DNA of 64,000 nucleotides from Humibacillus xanthopallidus (GCF_006716675.1 NZ_VFPM01000005.1:143211-207210); one strand, 5' to 3'; positions 34,770 to 43,819 are shown, counted from the stretch's first letter. Made by a program: numbers and translations. The notes: generated by a model from the sequence alone, not told the origin.

Positions 34770-36197
34770 GTGACCACCATGCCCAGCCAGCTCATCGACG
34801 GCGCCTGGGAGGACGGGGACTCCGCCCTCGAGATCACCAACCCTGCCGACGGCTCGACGGTGGGGCACGTCGCGTGGTCTGGCCCGGAGTCCGCTACGCG
34901 GGCTGCCGACGCCGCAGCCCGCGCCTTCGGCGAGTGGTCCGAGCTGCCGGCTCGGCGACGGTCCGACATCCTGCTCGACGCCGCCCGGCTCATCAGCGAG
35001 CGCGCAGACTCGCTCGGGGTGCTGCTCGCCCGTGAGGCCGGCAAGCGGCTGCCGGAGGCAGTCGGCGAGCTGGCGTTCAGCGCCGAGTACTTCCGGTGGT
35101 TCGCCGAGCAGGCCCGCCGCCCCAACGGCGAGGTCATCCCCCATGAGGCGGGCGACCGGCGGCATGTCACCGTGCGACGCCCCGTCGGCGTCGTCGCGTC
35201 CCTCACCCCGTGGAACTTCCCCTGCTCCATCCAGGCCCGCAAGCTCGCGCCCGCACTGGCAGCCGGGTGCGCCGTCGTGGCCCGCGTCTCCGAGAAGGCG
35301 CCGCTCGCGGCGACCGAGATGATCCGGGCGCTCGACGACGCCGGAGTGCCGGCAGGGGTCGTCAACCTCGTCCACGGGCCGGCGCGCGAGATCACGCAGA
35401 CGCTGCTCGACCACGAAGCCGTCCGGGCCGTCACCTTCACGGGGTCGACGCCCGTCGGCCGCGAGATCATGGCGAGCGCGGCCCGTCGCGTCGTGCGGCC
35501 GCTGCTCGAGCTCGGCGGGGACGCGGCCTTCGTCGTCCTCGACGACGCCGACCTCGACGCAGCCGTCGAGGGGGCGATGCTCGCCAAGTTCCGCAACACC
35601 GGCCAGTCCTGCATCGCCGCCAACCGCTTCGTCGTGCACGAGGACGTGCACGACGAGTTCGTCGAGCGCCTCGTCACCCGGATCGACGCCATGAGCATCG
35701 GCGACGGCCTGGCCGCCGACTGCCCCGACCTCGGCCCGGTCATCGACACGTCACGGGTCGAGGCCGTGAACTCCCTTGTCGACGAGGCGATCTCACAGGG
35801 CGCACGGAGGCTCACCCGAGAGCGGGAGCTGCCTCAGAGCGGCACCTTCGTCGCGCCCACGCTGCTCACCGACGTGCCCGACTCGGCCGCCATCGCCACC
35901 CAGGAGGTCTTCGGACCCGCAGCGGCCGTCTTCCGCTTCCGCGACCTCGACGAGGCGGTCGCGCGGGCCAACCGCACGGAGATGGGTCTCGCTGCCTACG
36001 TGTGGTCCCGCGACCTGTCACGGTGCTGGCGCACGGCGGAGCGGCTCGAGGCCGGCATCGTCGGCGTCAACAACGCCCTGCCGTCGGTCGCCTTCGCCCC
36101 CATGGGCGGGGTCAAGCAGTCCGGGCTCGGCCGTGAGGGCGCCTCCCTGGGTCTCGAGGAGTTCGAGGACGTTCGCTACCTGTCGGTCGGTCTCTGA
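34770..36197 (+). CDS. Aldehyde dehydrogenase, probable sulfolactaldehyde dehydrogenase
   Basis: This 475-residue NAD(P)-dependent aldehyde dehydrogenase is of the succinate-semialdehyde type. It has the catalytic Cys281 in NTGQSCIAANR and Glu247 in LELGGDAAF. The GTG at 34770 follows AAGGAG at 5 nt; an ATG at 34779 is the alternative. Placed after a YihT-like aldolase and before a TauE/SafE exporter, it most likely oxidises sulfolactaldehyde to sulfolactate. Succinate-semialdehyde or lactaldehyde remain possible substrates by sequence alone. Confidence 0.82.
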   Translation: MTTMPSQLIDGAWEDGDSALEITNPADGSTVGHVAWSGPESATRAADAAARAFGEWSELPARRRSDILLDAARLISERADSLGVLLAREAGKRLPEAVGELAFSAEYFRWFAEQARRPNGEVIPHEAGDRRHVTVRRPVGVVASLTPWNFPCSIQARKLAPALAAGCAVVARVSEKAPLAATEMIRALDDAGVPAGVVNLVHGPAREITQTLLDHEAVRAVTFTGSTPVGREIMASAARRVVRPLLELGGDAAFVVLDDADLDAAVEGAMLAKFRNTGQSCIAANRFVVHEDVHDEFVERLVTRIDAMSIGDGLAADCPDLGPVIDTSRVEAVNSLVDEAISQGARRLTRERELPQSGTFVAPTLLTDVPDSAAIATQEVFGPAAAVFRFRDLDEAVARANRTEMGLAAYVWSRDLSRCWRTAERLEAGIVGVNNALPSVAFAPMGGVKQSGLGREGASLGLEEFEDVRYLSVGL

Positions 36198-36228
36198 CCG
36201 CGGCGGGCGAGACGGAAGGAGGCCGACG

Positions 36229-36954
36229 GTGACGACCGAGCTCGTGCTGCTGCCCCTCGGCGTCGTGGCCGGGGCGCTGACCCAGCGCGTCACGGGAGTC
36301 GGCTTCGCCCTCGTGTGCGCGCCGCTGCTCGTGCTCGTCGCCGGCCCGTTCGAGGGAGTCGTCCTGTCGAACCTGCTCGGACTCACGGTGAGCATCGTCG
36401 TCTTCGTGACCCTGTGGCGCGACACCGAGTGGCGCAAGGCTCTCCTGCTCGTCGTGCCGGCTCTCGCGACGATTCCCCTGGGTGCGTGGGTCGCTCACAA
36501 CGTGCCGCCCGCGCAGCTCATGGTCATCATCGGGCTCACGGTCATCGTCGCGCTGTCGGCGGTCGTGCTGAGCGACCGCGCCCGGGTGCTGCGGGGCACG
36601 GGCGGCGCTGTCGCCGCGGGTGGGGCGAGCGGCTTCATGAACGTGACCGCGGGCGTCGGCGGCCCCGCGATCGTGCTCTATGCCGTGAGCACCGCCTGGG
36701 AGCACCGCAAGTTCGTCGCGACCTTCCAGTTCTACTCGATCTTCGTCAACCTCGCCTCGCTCGCCGCCAAGGGTGGCCTGCCGCACGTCGCGCCCGCCGC
36801 CCTCATCGTCTCCTTCGTCGCCCTGGCGGTCGGCCTCGCCGGCGGCGAGCTGCTGTCGCGGCGCGTCGACCACGAGATCGCCCGACGGCTCGCCATCGGC
36901 CTCGCCCTCGCGGGCGCCGTCTTCACTGTCGTCAAAGGACTCCTCGCATGGTGA
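36229..36954 (+). CDS. TauE/SafE-family exporter, probable sulfolactate exporter
   Basis: This 241-residue membrane protein has seven to eight hydrophobic segments and the duplicated TauE/SafE pattern (VAGALTQRVTGVGFALV and later GASGFMNVTAGVGGPAIVLY). The family exports organosulfonates such as sulfoacetate and sulfolactate, though some members have other substrates. AAGGAGG (36216-36222) lies 6 nt before the GTG start. It overlaps the glycerol kinase gene by seven bases. Its presence is one of the better pointers to a sulfonated end product. Confidence 0.85.
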   Translation: MTTELVLLPLGVVAGALTQRVTGVGFALVCAPLLVLVAGPFEGVVLSNLLGLTVSIVVFVTLWRDTEWRKALLLVVPALATIPLGAWVAHNVPPAQLMVIIGLTVIVALSAVVLSDRARVLRGTGGAVAAGGASGFMNVTAGVGGPAIVLYAVSTAWEHRKFVATFQFYSIFVNLASLAAKGGLPHVAPAALIVSFVALAVGLAGGELLSRRVDHEIARRLAIGLALAGAVFTVVKGLLAW

Positions 36955-38534
36955 TCGAGACCAAGACCAAGACCGGGACCCCGAGAACCACGCCGGCACA
37001 GGCACGCTCCCTCGTTGCCGCCATCGACCAGGGCACGACGAGCACCCGGTGCCTCATCGTCGACGACGAGGCCCGGGTGGTCGCCAGCGCGCAGCTGGAG
37101 CACGCTCAGAGCTACCCCCGGCCAGGGTGGGTCGAGCACGACCCCATCGAGATCTGGCGCAACACGGTCGCGGTCGTCGAGACCGCGCTCGGGGAGGCCG
37201 GCCTGCAGGCCGAGGACCTGGCGGCCGTCGGCATCGCCAACCAGCGCGAGACCGTCGTCGTCTGGGACGCCACCACGGGCGAGCCGGTGCACCCGGCGAT
37301 CGTGTGGCAGGACACCCGCACCGAGGAGGCGTGCGCCCTGCTGGCGTCCGAGCCGGGCCGCGCCCACCGCTTCCGTGACGTGACGGGTCTCCCCCTCTCG
37401 TCCTACTTCAGCGGCCCCAAGATCGCCTGGGTGCTCGACCACGTCGACGGGGCGCGAGAGCGTGCCGAGAGGGGCGAGCTGCTCGCCGGCACGGTCGACT
37501 CGTGGCTGGTCTGGAAGCTCACGGGCGGGCCCGACGGCGGTCGGCACGTCACCGACGTCACCAACGCCTCGCGCACCCTGATCATGGACCTGCGCTCCCT
37601 CACGTGGAGCTCCGAGCTCGCCGACCACCTCAGGGTGCCGCTCGCCACGCTGCCGCGCATCCACCGCTCGTCGGAGGTCTACGGCCCGGGCCATGCGAAC
37701 GGCCCGCTGCCCGGTGTGCCGGTGGCCGCGGCCCTCGGCGACCAGCACGCGGCCCTCGTCGGCCAGGGCTGCTTCGAGGCGGGAGCATCGAAGAGCACCT
37801 ACGGCACCGGCGGGTTCCTCCTGTGCAACACCGGCGACGAGATCGTCCGCAGCGAGCACGGCCTGCTCTCGACCGTCGCCTACCAGCTCGACGACGGCCC
37901 GCCCTGCTATGCCCTCGAGGGGTCGGTCGCCGTCGCAGGCTCGCTCATCCAGTGGCTGCGCGACCGGCTCGAGCTCATCCGCGACGTGGCGGAGGTCGAG
38001 CCCCTGGCGGCGAGCGTGCCGGACAGCGGTGGCACCTACGTCGTGCCCGCCTTCTCCGGCCTGCTCGCTCCGCGCTGGCGACCCGACGCGCGGGGAGTCA
38101 TCGCCGGCCTCACGGCATACACGAGCAGGGCGCACCTCGTGCGCGCAGCGCTCGAGGCCACCTGCTTCCAGACCCGCGAGGTCGTCGAGGCGATGCGTGC
38201 CGACACGGGTCACCCGATCGCCCAGCTGACGGTCGACGGCGGCATGGTCGCCAACGCGCTGCTCATGCAGCTGCAGTCCGACACGCTGCAGGTGCCGCTC
38301 TGTGCCTCGGAGACCACCGAGACGACCGCGCTCGGGGCCGCCTTCGCGGCAGGCCTCGCGACGGGCGTCTGGGAGAGCCTCGAGTCGGTCGCGAGGTGCT
38401 GCCGGCACGGACGGCGCTGGCTGCCCGACACGCGATCGACGTTGCCCACGACCGGCTGGCGCGACTGGAACCGCGCCGTCGACCGGTCGCTCGGCTGGGC
38501 CCCTACCGACACCACCGCCAAGGAGAGCGCATGA
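36948..38534 (+). CDS. glpK: Glycerol kinase
   Basis: This 528-residue FGGY-family kinase has the glycerol kinase hallmarks: AAIDQGTTSTRCLIVD at the ATP site, IANQRETVVVWD, WQDTRTEE, and STYGTGGFLLCNTG. An extra 15-20 residue polar N-terminus precedes the usual start; an internal start is possible but none has a better ribosome site. It phosphorylates glycerol to sn-glycerol-3-phosphate. Inside a sulfosugar operon this suggests glycerol released from sulfoquinovosyl glycerol. It overlaps the downstream dehydrogenase by four bases. Confidence 0.93.
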   Translation: MVIETKTKTGTPRTTPAQARSLVAAIDQGTTSTRCLIVDDEARVVASAQLEHAQSYPRPGWVEHDPIEIWRNTVAVVETALGEAGLQAEDLAAVGIANQRETVVVWDATTGEPVHPAIVWQDTRTEEACALLASEPGRAHRFRDVTGLPLSSYFSGPKIAWVLDHVDGARERAERGELLAGTVDSWLVWKLTGGPDGGRHVTDVTNASRTLIMDLRSLTWSSELADHLRVPLATLPRIHRSSEVYGPGHANGPLPGVPVAAALGDQHAALVGQGCFEAGASKSTYGTGGFLLCNTGDEIVRSEHGLLSTVAYQLDDGPPCYALEGSVAVAGSLIQWLRDRLELIRDVAEVEPLAASVPDSGGTYVVPAFSGLLAPRWRPDARGVIAGLTAYTSRAHLVRAALEATCFQTREVVEAMRADTGHPIAQLTVDGGMVANALLMQLQSDTLQVPLCASETTETTALGAAFAAGLATGVWESLESVARCCRHGRRWLPDTRSTLPTTGWRDWNRAVDRSLGWAPTDTTAKESA

Positions 38535-40258
38535 ACGCCCGAGACTCCATCGACCCCACGCACCACGAGCAGTCGTGGGAGACGTTGCAGGACGGTCCCT
38601 TCGACGTGCTCGTCATCGGCGGGGGAGTGACGGGAGCGGGAGTCGCCCTCGACGCGGCCACGCGAGGGCTGCGCACCGCCCTCGTCGAGATGCGCGACTT
38701 CGCGAGCGGCACGTCCTCCCGGTCGAGCAAGCTCTTCCACGGTGGCCTGCGCTACCTCGAGCAGCTGAACTTCCGACTCGTCCGCGAGGCGCTGCACGAG
38801 CGCGAGCTCATGCTGACGCGACTGGCGCCCCACCTCGTGCGCCCCGTGCCCTTCCTCTACCCGCTCCGGGGCCGGGTGTGGGAGCGGCCCTACGTCGGCG
38901 CCGGGCTGTTGCTCTACGACACCCTCGCCGGGCGCAGCAGCGTGCCGCGCCACCGACACCTCACGCGCACCCAGGCCCGCGCGCTGTGCCCGGCCCTGCG
39001 CGCCGACGCGCTCGTCGGTGCGCTCCAGTACTACGACGCCCAGGCCGACGACGCCCGGCACACGATGACGGTGGCACGCACGGCCGCGCACTACGGCGCC
39101 GTCGTGCGGTCGTCGACGAAGGTGGTCGGCCTGCGACGCGACGGCGGACGGGTCGTCGGGGCCGACCTGCTCGACGTCGAGAGCGGTCGCACCGTGACCG
39201 TCTCGGCCTCCGTCGTCATCAACTGCACGGGGGTGTGGACCGACGACGTCCAGGAGCTCGCCGACACACGTGGGCGCTTCCGGGTGCGGGCGTCCAAAGG
39301 CGTGCACCTCGTCGTGCCCCGCGACCGGATCAACTCCGAGACGGGGCTCATCCTGCGCACGGAGCAGTCGGTGCTCTTCGTCATCCCCTGGGACAACCAG
39401 TGGCTGGTCGGCACGACGGACACCGACTGGGTGCTCGACAAGGCCCACCCGGCGGCCAGCCGCTCGGACATCGACTACCTTCTCGCGCAGGTGAACTCGG
39501 TGCTCACCACGCCGCTCACCCACGACGACATCCTCGGGGTGTACGCCGGGCTGCGACCCCTGCTGTCGGGCGAGTCCGAGGAGACGAGCCAGCTCTCCCG
39601 CGAGCACGCCGTGGCCCGTCCGCTGCCCGGGCTCATCAGCGTGGCGGGGGGCAAGTACACGACCTACCGCGTCATGGCGCGCGACGCCGTCGATGCCGCG
39701 GTGGCAGACCTCGACCGCCCGGTGGCGCCGTCGGTGACCGACCGCACGCCGATCCTCGGTGCCGAGGGCTTCAGCGCGCTGAGCAACTCCGTCGAGGCGC
39801 TCGCGGCGGAGTGGTCGCTGAGCTCGTGGCGGATGCGTCGCCTGCTCGGCCGCTACGGCAGCCTCGTGACGGAGGTGCTCGAGCCGACGCGGACCGACCC
39901 CACCCTGCTGGAGCCGCTGGGCGGTGCCGACCAGTACCTCCGGGCAGAGATCCGGTATGCCGTGACGCACGAGGGAGCGCTGCACCTCGACGACATCCTC
40001 ACCCGGCGCACCCGCATCTCCATCGAGGTCGCCGACCGCGGGGTCGTCGCCGCCGGACCCGTGACCCGGCTCGTCGCGCCGCTGCTCGGCTGGGACGAGA
40101 CGGCAGCGGCCCTGGAGCTCGAGGCGTTCCGGGAGCGGGTCAGGGCGGAGCGGGCGTCGCAGACGGAGTCGCAGGACGCCGCCGCGGACGCGGCCCGGCG
40201 AGCTGCCGCCGACATCCGCGGGGCCCTGCTGGCCGCCGACGGGACGCCGGCGTCGTAG
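38531..40258 (+). CDS. glpD: FAD-dependent glycerol-3-phosphate dehydrogenase
   Basis: This 575-residue flavoprotein of the GlpD/GlpA type has the dinucleotide motif DVLVIGGGVTGAGVALDAATRG at the N-terminus, followed by SGTSSRSSKLFHGGLRYLE, which is diagnostic for aerobic GlpD. A C-terminal DAO_C domain is present (AEIRYAVTHEGALHLDDILTRRTR). It oxidises glycerol-3-phosphate to DHAP at the membrane, passing electrons to quinone. Last gene of the operon, coupled to glpK by an ATGA overlap. AAGGAG precedes the ATG. Confidence 0.93.
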   Translation: MNARDSIDPTHHEQSWETLQDGPFDVLVIGGGVTGAGVALDAATRGLRTALVEMRDFASGTSSRSSKLFHGGLRYLEQLNFRLVREALHERELMLTRLAPHLVRPVPFLYPLRGRVWERPYVGAGLLLYDTLAGRSSVPRHRHLTRTQARALCPALRADALVGALQYYDAQADDARHTMTVARTAAHYGAVVRSSTKVVGLRRDGGRVVGADLLDVESGRTVTVSASVVINCTGVWTDDVQELADTRGRFRVRASKGVHLVVPRDRINSETGLILRTEQSVLFVIPWDNQWLVGTTDTDWVLDKAHPAASRSDIDYLLAQVNSVLTTPLTHDDILGVYAGLRPLLSGESEETSQLSREHAVARPLPGLISVAGGKYTTYRVMARDAVDAAVADLDRPVAPSVTDRTPILGAEGFSALSNSVEALAAEWSLSSWRMRRLLGRYGSLVTEVLEPTRTDPTLLEPLGGADQYLRAEIRYAVTHEGALHLDDILTRRTRISIEVADRGVVAAGPVTRLVAPLLGWDETAAALELEAFRERVRAERASQTESQDAAADAARRAAADIRGALLAADGTPAS

Positions 40259-40406
40259 GTCGCCGGAGAGCACCACGGCGAGGTCCAGCGACCTGCTGAT
40301 CGTGGCGAGGCCGATGACGTGCTCTGTCGACCCTTCCCGTCGAGTGCCCACTTTCCGACGCCGCACGACCCCCCCAGATGCGCGGGCCGTCAGTCGATCG
40401 GGGTGG

Positions 40407-40703
40407 TCAGGCCGAGCCGGCGTCGATGCGGTCGCGCAGCTGCTGGTTCTCGTCCTGGAGGTCGAGCAGCATGCCGACGCCGGCGAGGTTGACCCCGGCG
40501 TCGACGAGCTCGGAGATGCGACGCAGCCGCTCGAGGTCGTTAGCGCTGTAGCGACGGGTGCCACCCGCGGTGCGCGCCGGCTCGAGCAGGCCTCGCGACT
40601 CGAAGAGGCGCAGCGTGGCCGGCGGCATGCCGACGAGCTCGGCAGCCACCGAGATGCCGTAGACGCCACGGTCGCCGTCGGGCGTGCGCGATCCTTCGGT
40701 CAC
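40407..40703 (-). CDS. MerR-family regulator, HspR-like
   Basis: This 98-residue regulator has an N-terminal MerR winged helix (VYGISVAAELVGMPPATLRLFESRGLLEPART, RRYSANDLERLRRI) and a short coiled-coil tail, the size of HspR. HspR represses chaperone genes. It is divergent from an Hsp20 gene, which supports that role. The start is GTG at 40703. HspR proteins normally bind a HAIR element (CTTGAGT-N7-ACTCAAG), and none is visible in the gap, so it may use another site. Confidence 0.85.
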   Translation of the reverse strand: MTEGSRTPDGDRGVYGISVAAELVGMPPATLRLFESRGLLEPARTAGGTRRYSANDLERLRRISELVDAGVNLAGVGMLLDLQDENQQLRDRIDAGSA

Positions 40704-40722
40704 ACCGGCTCACCTCCTCGAG

Positions 40723-40780
40723 AAATCTGTTGCGGGGTCTTGCACCAGCATCCTCGCAGTGCTACAAAAAATCTATAGCG
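40723..40780. promoter_or_regulatory. Divergent promoter with direct repeats, MerR/Hsp20 gap
   Basis: Two near-identical 12-mers, AAATCTGTTGCG (40723-40734) and AAATCTATAGCG (40769-40780), bracket a candidate promoter for the Hsp20 gene: -35 TTGCAC (40740-40745) and -10 TACAAA (40763-40768), spacer 17 bp. The repeats are plausible regulator sites. Confidence 0.45.
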
Positions 40781-40850
40781 CATGCCACAGATCGTGAAGT
40801 GCGGTCGTGGCCACTACGGAGCATCACAGGACACGATGGAGGTGAAGACG

Positions 40851-41282
40851 ATGCTGATGCGCACTGACCCCTTCCGTGATCTCGACCGCTTCGCGCAGCA
40901 GATGCTGGGCACGAACGGCACCCTCGCCCGACCCTCGGTCATGCCGATGGATGCGTGGCGCGACGGAGACACCTTCCACGTCGAGTTCGACCTTCCGGGG
41001 GTCGACCCCGGGTCGATCGACCTCGATGTCGAGCGCAACGTCGTGACGGTCCGGGCCGAGCGACCGAATCGGGCCAGCGACGCCGAGCTCATCGCAGCCG
41101 AACGCCCGCGTGGCGTCTTCAGCCGGCAGCTCGTCCTCGGCGACAACCTCGACACCGAGCACATCGAGGCGCACTACGACACGGGTGTCCTCAGCCTCGC
41201 GATCCCGGTGGCCGAGAAGGCGAAGCCGCGCAAGATCGCCATCGCGACCAAGGACGACCAGAGACAGGCCATCGGCGCCTGA
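40851..41282 (+). CDS. Hsp20/alpha-crystallin family small heat-shock protein
   Basis: This 143-residue chaperone has the N-terminal helix TDPFRDLDRFAQQM, an alpha-crystallin domain (residues 35-130) with FDLPGVDPGSIDLDVERNVVTV and GVFSRQLVLGDNLD, and GVLSLAIPVAEKAKPRKI near the end. It should hold unfolding proteins during stress. GGAGGTGA at 40838-40845 fixes the ATG at 40851. Divergent from the HspR-like regulator that probably represses it. Confidence 0.92.
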   Translation: MLMRTDPFRDLDRFAQQMLGTNGTLARPSVMPMDAWRDGDTFHVEFDLPGVDPGSIDLDVERNVVTVRAERPNRASDAELIAAERPRGVFSRQLVLGDNLDTEHIEAHYDTGVLSLAIPVAEKAKPRKIAIATKDDQRQAIGA

Positions 41283-41302
41283 GGCGACGGGGAGTCGGAC
41301 CC

Positions 41303-41617
41303 ATGACCGGCGAGATCATCGACAGCGTCGTGCCCGGCCTCGCGGAGGAGGTCGACGGGATCGACACGGACGAGGCCTTCTTCGAGCTCGTCTGTGCCGA
41401 TGACGACCTGCTCCGTGCCGAGTTCGAGGCGATCGTGGCCGCGAGCTGGGTGGGTCCGCCGGACCGGCCGACACCCGTGCCGAGCCCGCGCCCGCCCGGG
41501 CCGCGGCCGGCGATGGTGGAGCTGCCTCCGACGGCGAACCTCCCGCTCATGGAGCCCGAGCCGAGTGGACCCGGGGACGGGCAGCGGGGTCGGGAACGCT
41601 CGCCCCCGCGACAGTGA
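41303..41617 (+). CDS. Small hypothetical protein with Pro-rich tail
   Basis: This 104-residue acidic protein begins MTGEIIDSVVPGLAEEVDG. The first 55 residues (DTDEAFFELVCADDDLLRAEFEAIVAASW) look like a folded helical domain, and the remainder is Pro/Gly-rich and probably disordered. Similar short proteins are scattered in actinobacteria without a known function. It follows the Hsp20 gene by 20 bp on the same strand, so it may belong to the heat-shock transcript. Confidence 0.6.
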   Translation: MTGEIIDSVVPGLAEEVDGIDTDEAFFELVCADDDLLRAEFEAIVAASWVGPPDRPTPVPSPRPPGPRPAMVELPPTANLPLMEPEPSGPGDGQRGRERSPPRQ

Positions 41618-41720
41618 GCAGCGGGACAGATCCCTGGCCGGACGAACCGATCGAGAGGAGCGTGATCACCCTCGACGACGCATCCACCCACACGACATAA
41701 CCCACAAGAGTCACGATGAC

Positions 41721-41748
41721 GGTGCCCCGCCCTCCCGGGCGGGGCACC
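41721..41748. terminator. Strong hairpin terminator after the Hsp20 transcript
   Basis: A perfect 12-bp stem GGTGCCCCGCCC/GGGCGGGGCACC with a 4-nt loop lies downstream of the small hypothetical gene. There is no following T-run, as is common for actinobacterial terminators. It sits between convergent genes and may serve both. Confidence 0.8.
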
Positions 41749-41771
41749 ACCCATGTCATCTCCGGGTGAAG

Positions 41772-41823
41772 CGAGGTGATCCTGGCCCTGACGTGGGGCT
41801 CGCGGTCACCTCGATCCGGAGGT
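41772..41823. repeat. Intergenic inverted repeat, hairpin family copy B
   Basis: Arms CGAGGTGA (41772-41779) and TCACCTCG (41816-41823) share the core of the hairpins at 117-160 and 59317-59358; the loop again contains a GTGGGG/CCCC element. The right arm reaches into the 3' end of the methyltransferase gene. Confidence 0.5.
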
Positions 41824-42489
41824 GTGGGGGAGGCGACGGGCCCGCACGACGAGGTCGGCGTGGTGGTGGGCGCCGGCGCCCTCGGTGACGTCACGCTCGC
41901 GCTGCTCGTCGCGCTCGATGACCCAGCCCCCGCCGAGGGCCGCGACGACCTCGTCGTGCCCGACGTAGTCGTCGGGGTCGAAGCCGTGCGACAGGGCGAC
42001 CTCGCGGTCGACGTTCGCGTGGTGGACGACGAGCAGCGTGCCGCCCGGCGCGACGGCGTCGAGCAGGGCCTTCTCGACCTCGCCGCCCGCGGTGCGCATG
42101 AGCGCGGGGTAGAAGAGCGTCACGAGGTCGAAGCAGGCGTCCCGGTCGGCCAGCTCCACGAGGCCGGACGCGACCCAGTCGACGTCCACCCCCGCCGCGT
42201 CGCCGGCGGCCCGCGCCCGGGCGAGGGCGTTGGTCGCCACGTCGATGGCCGTCACCCGCCACCCACGGCGCGCGAGCCAGACGGCGTCGCCGCCCTCACC
42301 GCACCCGATGTCGAGCGCGCGGCCGGGAGTCAGGTCTGAGACCTCGGCCACGAGCGCCACGTTGGGCTTGCCGCTCCACAGCTGCTCACCGGCATACCGC
42401 TCCTCCCAGTCGTGGAGGCCGTGGCCGGGGCGCTCGTTGCCGACGGGACGCTGCTGCTCGGGGGCGTGACTGCTGTCTGAGGTGCTCAC
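41806..42489 (-). CDS. Class I SAM-dependent methyltransferase
   Basis: This 227-residue cytosolic enzyme has the SAM-binding motif I RALDIGCGEGGDAVWLARRG, motif II (VTAIDVA) and DLVTLFYPAL. The N-terminal HDWEERYAGEQLWSGKPN segment is typical of TehB-like/small-molecule methyltransferases. The substrate is unknown. It is convergent with the Hsp20 transcript and is followed upstream by a separate regulator gene on the same strand. Confidence 0.88.
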   Translation of the reverse strand: MSTSDSSHAPEQQRPVGNERPGHGLHDWEERYAGEQLWSGKPNVALVAEVSDLTPGRALDIGCGEGGDAVWLARRGWRVTAIDVATNALARARAAGDAAGVDVDWVASGLVELADRDACFDLVTLFYPALMRTAGGEVEKALLDAVAPGGTLLVVHHANVDREVALSHGFDPDDYVGHDEVVAALGGGWVIERDEQRERDVTEGAGAHHHADLVVRARRLPHTSGSR

Positions 42490-42615
42490 CGCTCCATCCT
42501 GAAGGTTCGCCCCGAGGCGAAGGCAAGCCGCCCGTGCCCGGCACCCCCGCCCCGCCAGGCCCGTATGCCGTCCACCCCCCCGACCGAGGCGCCGTGACCG
42601 CGCCGATGGGCGGGC

Positions 42616-43422
42616 TCAGCCCCTGCGGGCTGACGAGAGCCGGACGAGGCACGCGCCCTCGCGGGCGAAGGGCACGAGGTGCACCTCCGTGTCGGCAGCG
42701 CCGGACCGGTCCAGGGTGGCGCGCAGCATCTCCTCGTGCATCGTGCAGACGACCCCGGGGTGGGCGCGGGCCGATGCGAGCACCGGACACGTGCGCAGCG
42801 CGATGTCACCGTCCGGCTCCACCTGCGGCGAGAAGCCGGCGGTGGTCAGCAGACCGACGACAGTGTCGACAGGAGGCGCCGGGCGCGAGCCCGCTGACGG
42901 CTCGCTGAGCTGGCTGGCCCAACGGCGCCCGATGGCCCGGGCGTGCACCTCGGGATCGCTGGTGTGGGCGAGGTGCTCGGCCATGGCCGTGACGAGCTCG
43001 TCGGTCGAGACGGGCCGTGACACACGCAGGGCCTCGACGACGAGCCGCCCGCGCTCGGTCAGCTGGTGGCCGAGCGCGGGCCGACCCCGCGTACCGGCCC
43101 CGGTGGGCGTCCGCGCGACGAGGCCGTCGTCGACGAGCCGGGCCAGGTGGGCGCGCGTCGTGTTGGGGTGGCCGCCGAGGACCTCGACGAGGGCGCCGAT
43201 CGTCGCGGGCCGCTCCGGGCCGTGGCCGGCCAGGGCCTCGAGCACCCGCTCGCGCGCCGGTGGCACCTCGGGCAGGGCCTCGGGACCGCGCTGTCGCTCG
43301 CGCTCAGTGGCCTGCTCCGCGGCGTGCTCCGGGGCCTGCTCCGGTGCCTGCTCCAAGGCCTGCTCCGCGGGGTGCTCCGGGGGTCGGGTTGGCGCGGCGC
43401 CACCGCGTGGGCTATTTTTCAC
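42616..43422 (-). CDS. SufR-like HTH regulator with probable Fe-S cluster site
   Basis: This 268-residue protein starts at GTG 43422, has a repetitive Glu/Gln/Ala tract (residues 15-45), a winged HTH (IGALVEVLGGHPNTTRAHLARLVDDGLV) and a C-terminal domain with Cys in LRTCPVLASARAHPGVVC and again in EGACLVRL. This Cys pattern, C-x13-C followed by a late Cys, is that of SufR-like regulators that bind an iron-sulfur cluster. It is divergent from DUF2249, the NirK-type gene and hemerythrin, so it may sense nitric oxide or oxygen through the cluster. That role is inferred. Confidence 0.8.
   Translation of the reverse strand: MKNSPRGGAAPTRPPEHPAEQALEQAPEQAPEHAAEQATERERQRGPEALPEVPPARERVLEALAGHGPERPATIGALVEVLGGHPNTTRAHLARLVDDGLVARTPTGAGTRGRPALGHQLTERGRLVVEALRVSRPVSTDELVTAMAEHLAHTSDPEVHARAIGRRWASQLSEPSAGSRPAPPVDTVVGLLTTAGFSPQVEPDGDIALRTCPVLASARAHPGVVCTMHEEMLRATLDRSGAADTEVHLVPFAREGACLVRLSSARRG
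43308..43380. repeat. Tandem 12-bp repeat in the SufR-like gene
   Basis: About six imperfect 12-nt units around GCCTGCTCC encode the Glu-Gln-Ala-rich tract in the N-terminal region of the regulator. The 12-nt period keeps the frame. It is probably a flexible, variable linker. Confidence 0.75.
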
Positions 43423-43471
43423 AAGGGCAGTGTAATAAATACTCGGCCCCACCGCACCCCAAGGAGCCAGC

Positions 43472-43771
43472 GTGAGCATCCACGAGTCCCTTCCCGTCTC
43501 CGACATCAGCTCGACCGGCTGCGCCTGCGGGTGCGCCGACGAGGGTGAGCCGGAGCTCGACGTGCGTGCCATCCCGCACGCGCTCCGCCACGCCACCGTC
43601 TTCGGCGCGCTGGGAGCCGTGCCGGCCGGGGGGTCGCTGCGCCTCGTCGCGCCCCACGACCCGAAGCCGCTGCTCGCCCAGATCGAGGATCGTGAGGGCG
43701 GCGCCATCGGGGTCGACTACCTTGTGCGCGGCCCCGAGGCCTGGACCCTCCGCCTCACCCGTCAGGCCTGA
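43472..43771 (+). CDS. DUF2249 domain protein
   Basis: This 99-residue protein has a Cys-rich N-terminus (TGCACGCADE) followed by the DUF2249 domain: LDVRAIPHALRHATVFGALGAVPAGGSLRLVAPHDPKPLL. AAGGAG at 43461-43466 fixes the GTG start. DUF2249 genes are commonly found with hemerythrin and denitrification genes, as here, but their biochemical role is unknown. It probably heads a transcript with the NirK-type gene. Confidence 0.88.
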   Translation: MSIHESLPVSDISSTGCACGCADEGEPELDVRAIPHALRHATVFGALGAVPAGGSLRLVAPHDPKPLLAQIEDREGGAIGVDYLVRGPEAWTLRLTRQA

Positions 43772-43819
43772 CCACCAGCCACCGACGCCCCCTGACAGAC
43801 GCCCCCGACAGCCGCTGCG

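Noticed and set aside
40704..40850. HAIR element for the HspR-like regulator
   Set aside because: No CTTGAGT-N7-ACTCAAG or close variant is present; only a direct repeat was found.
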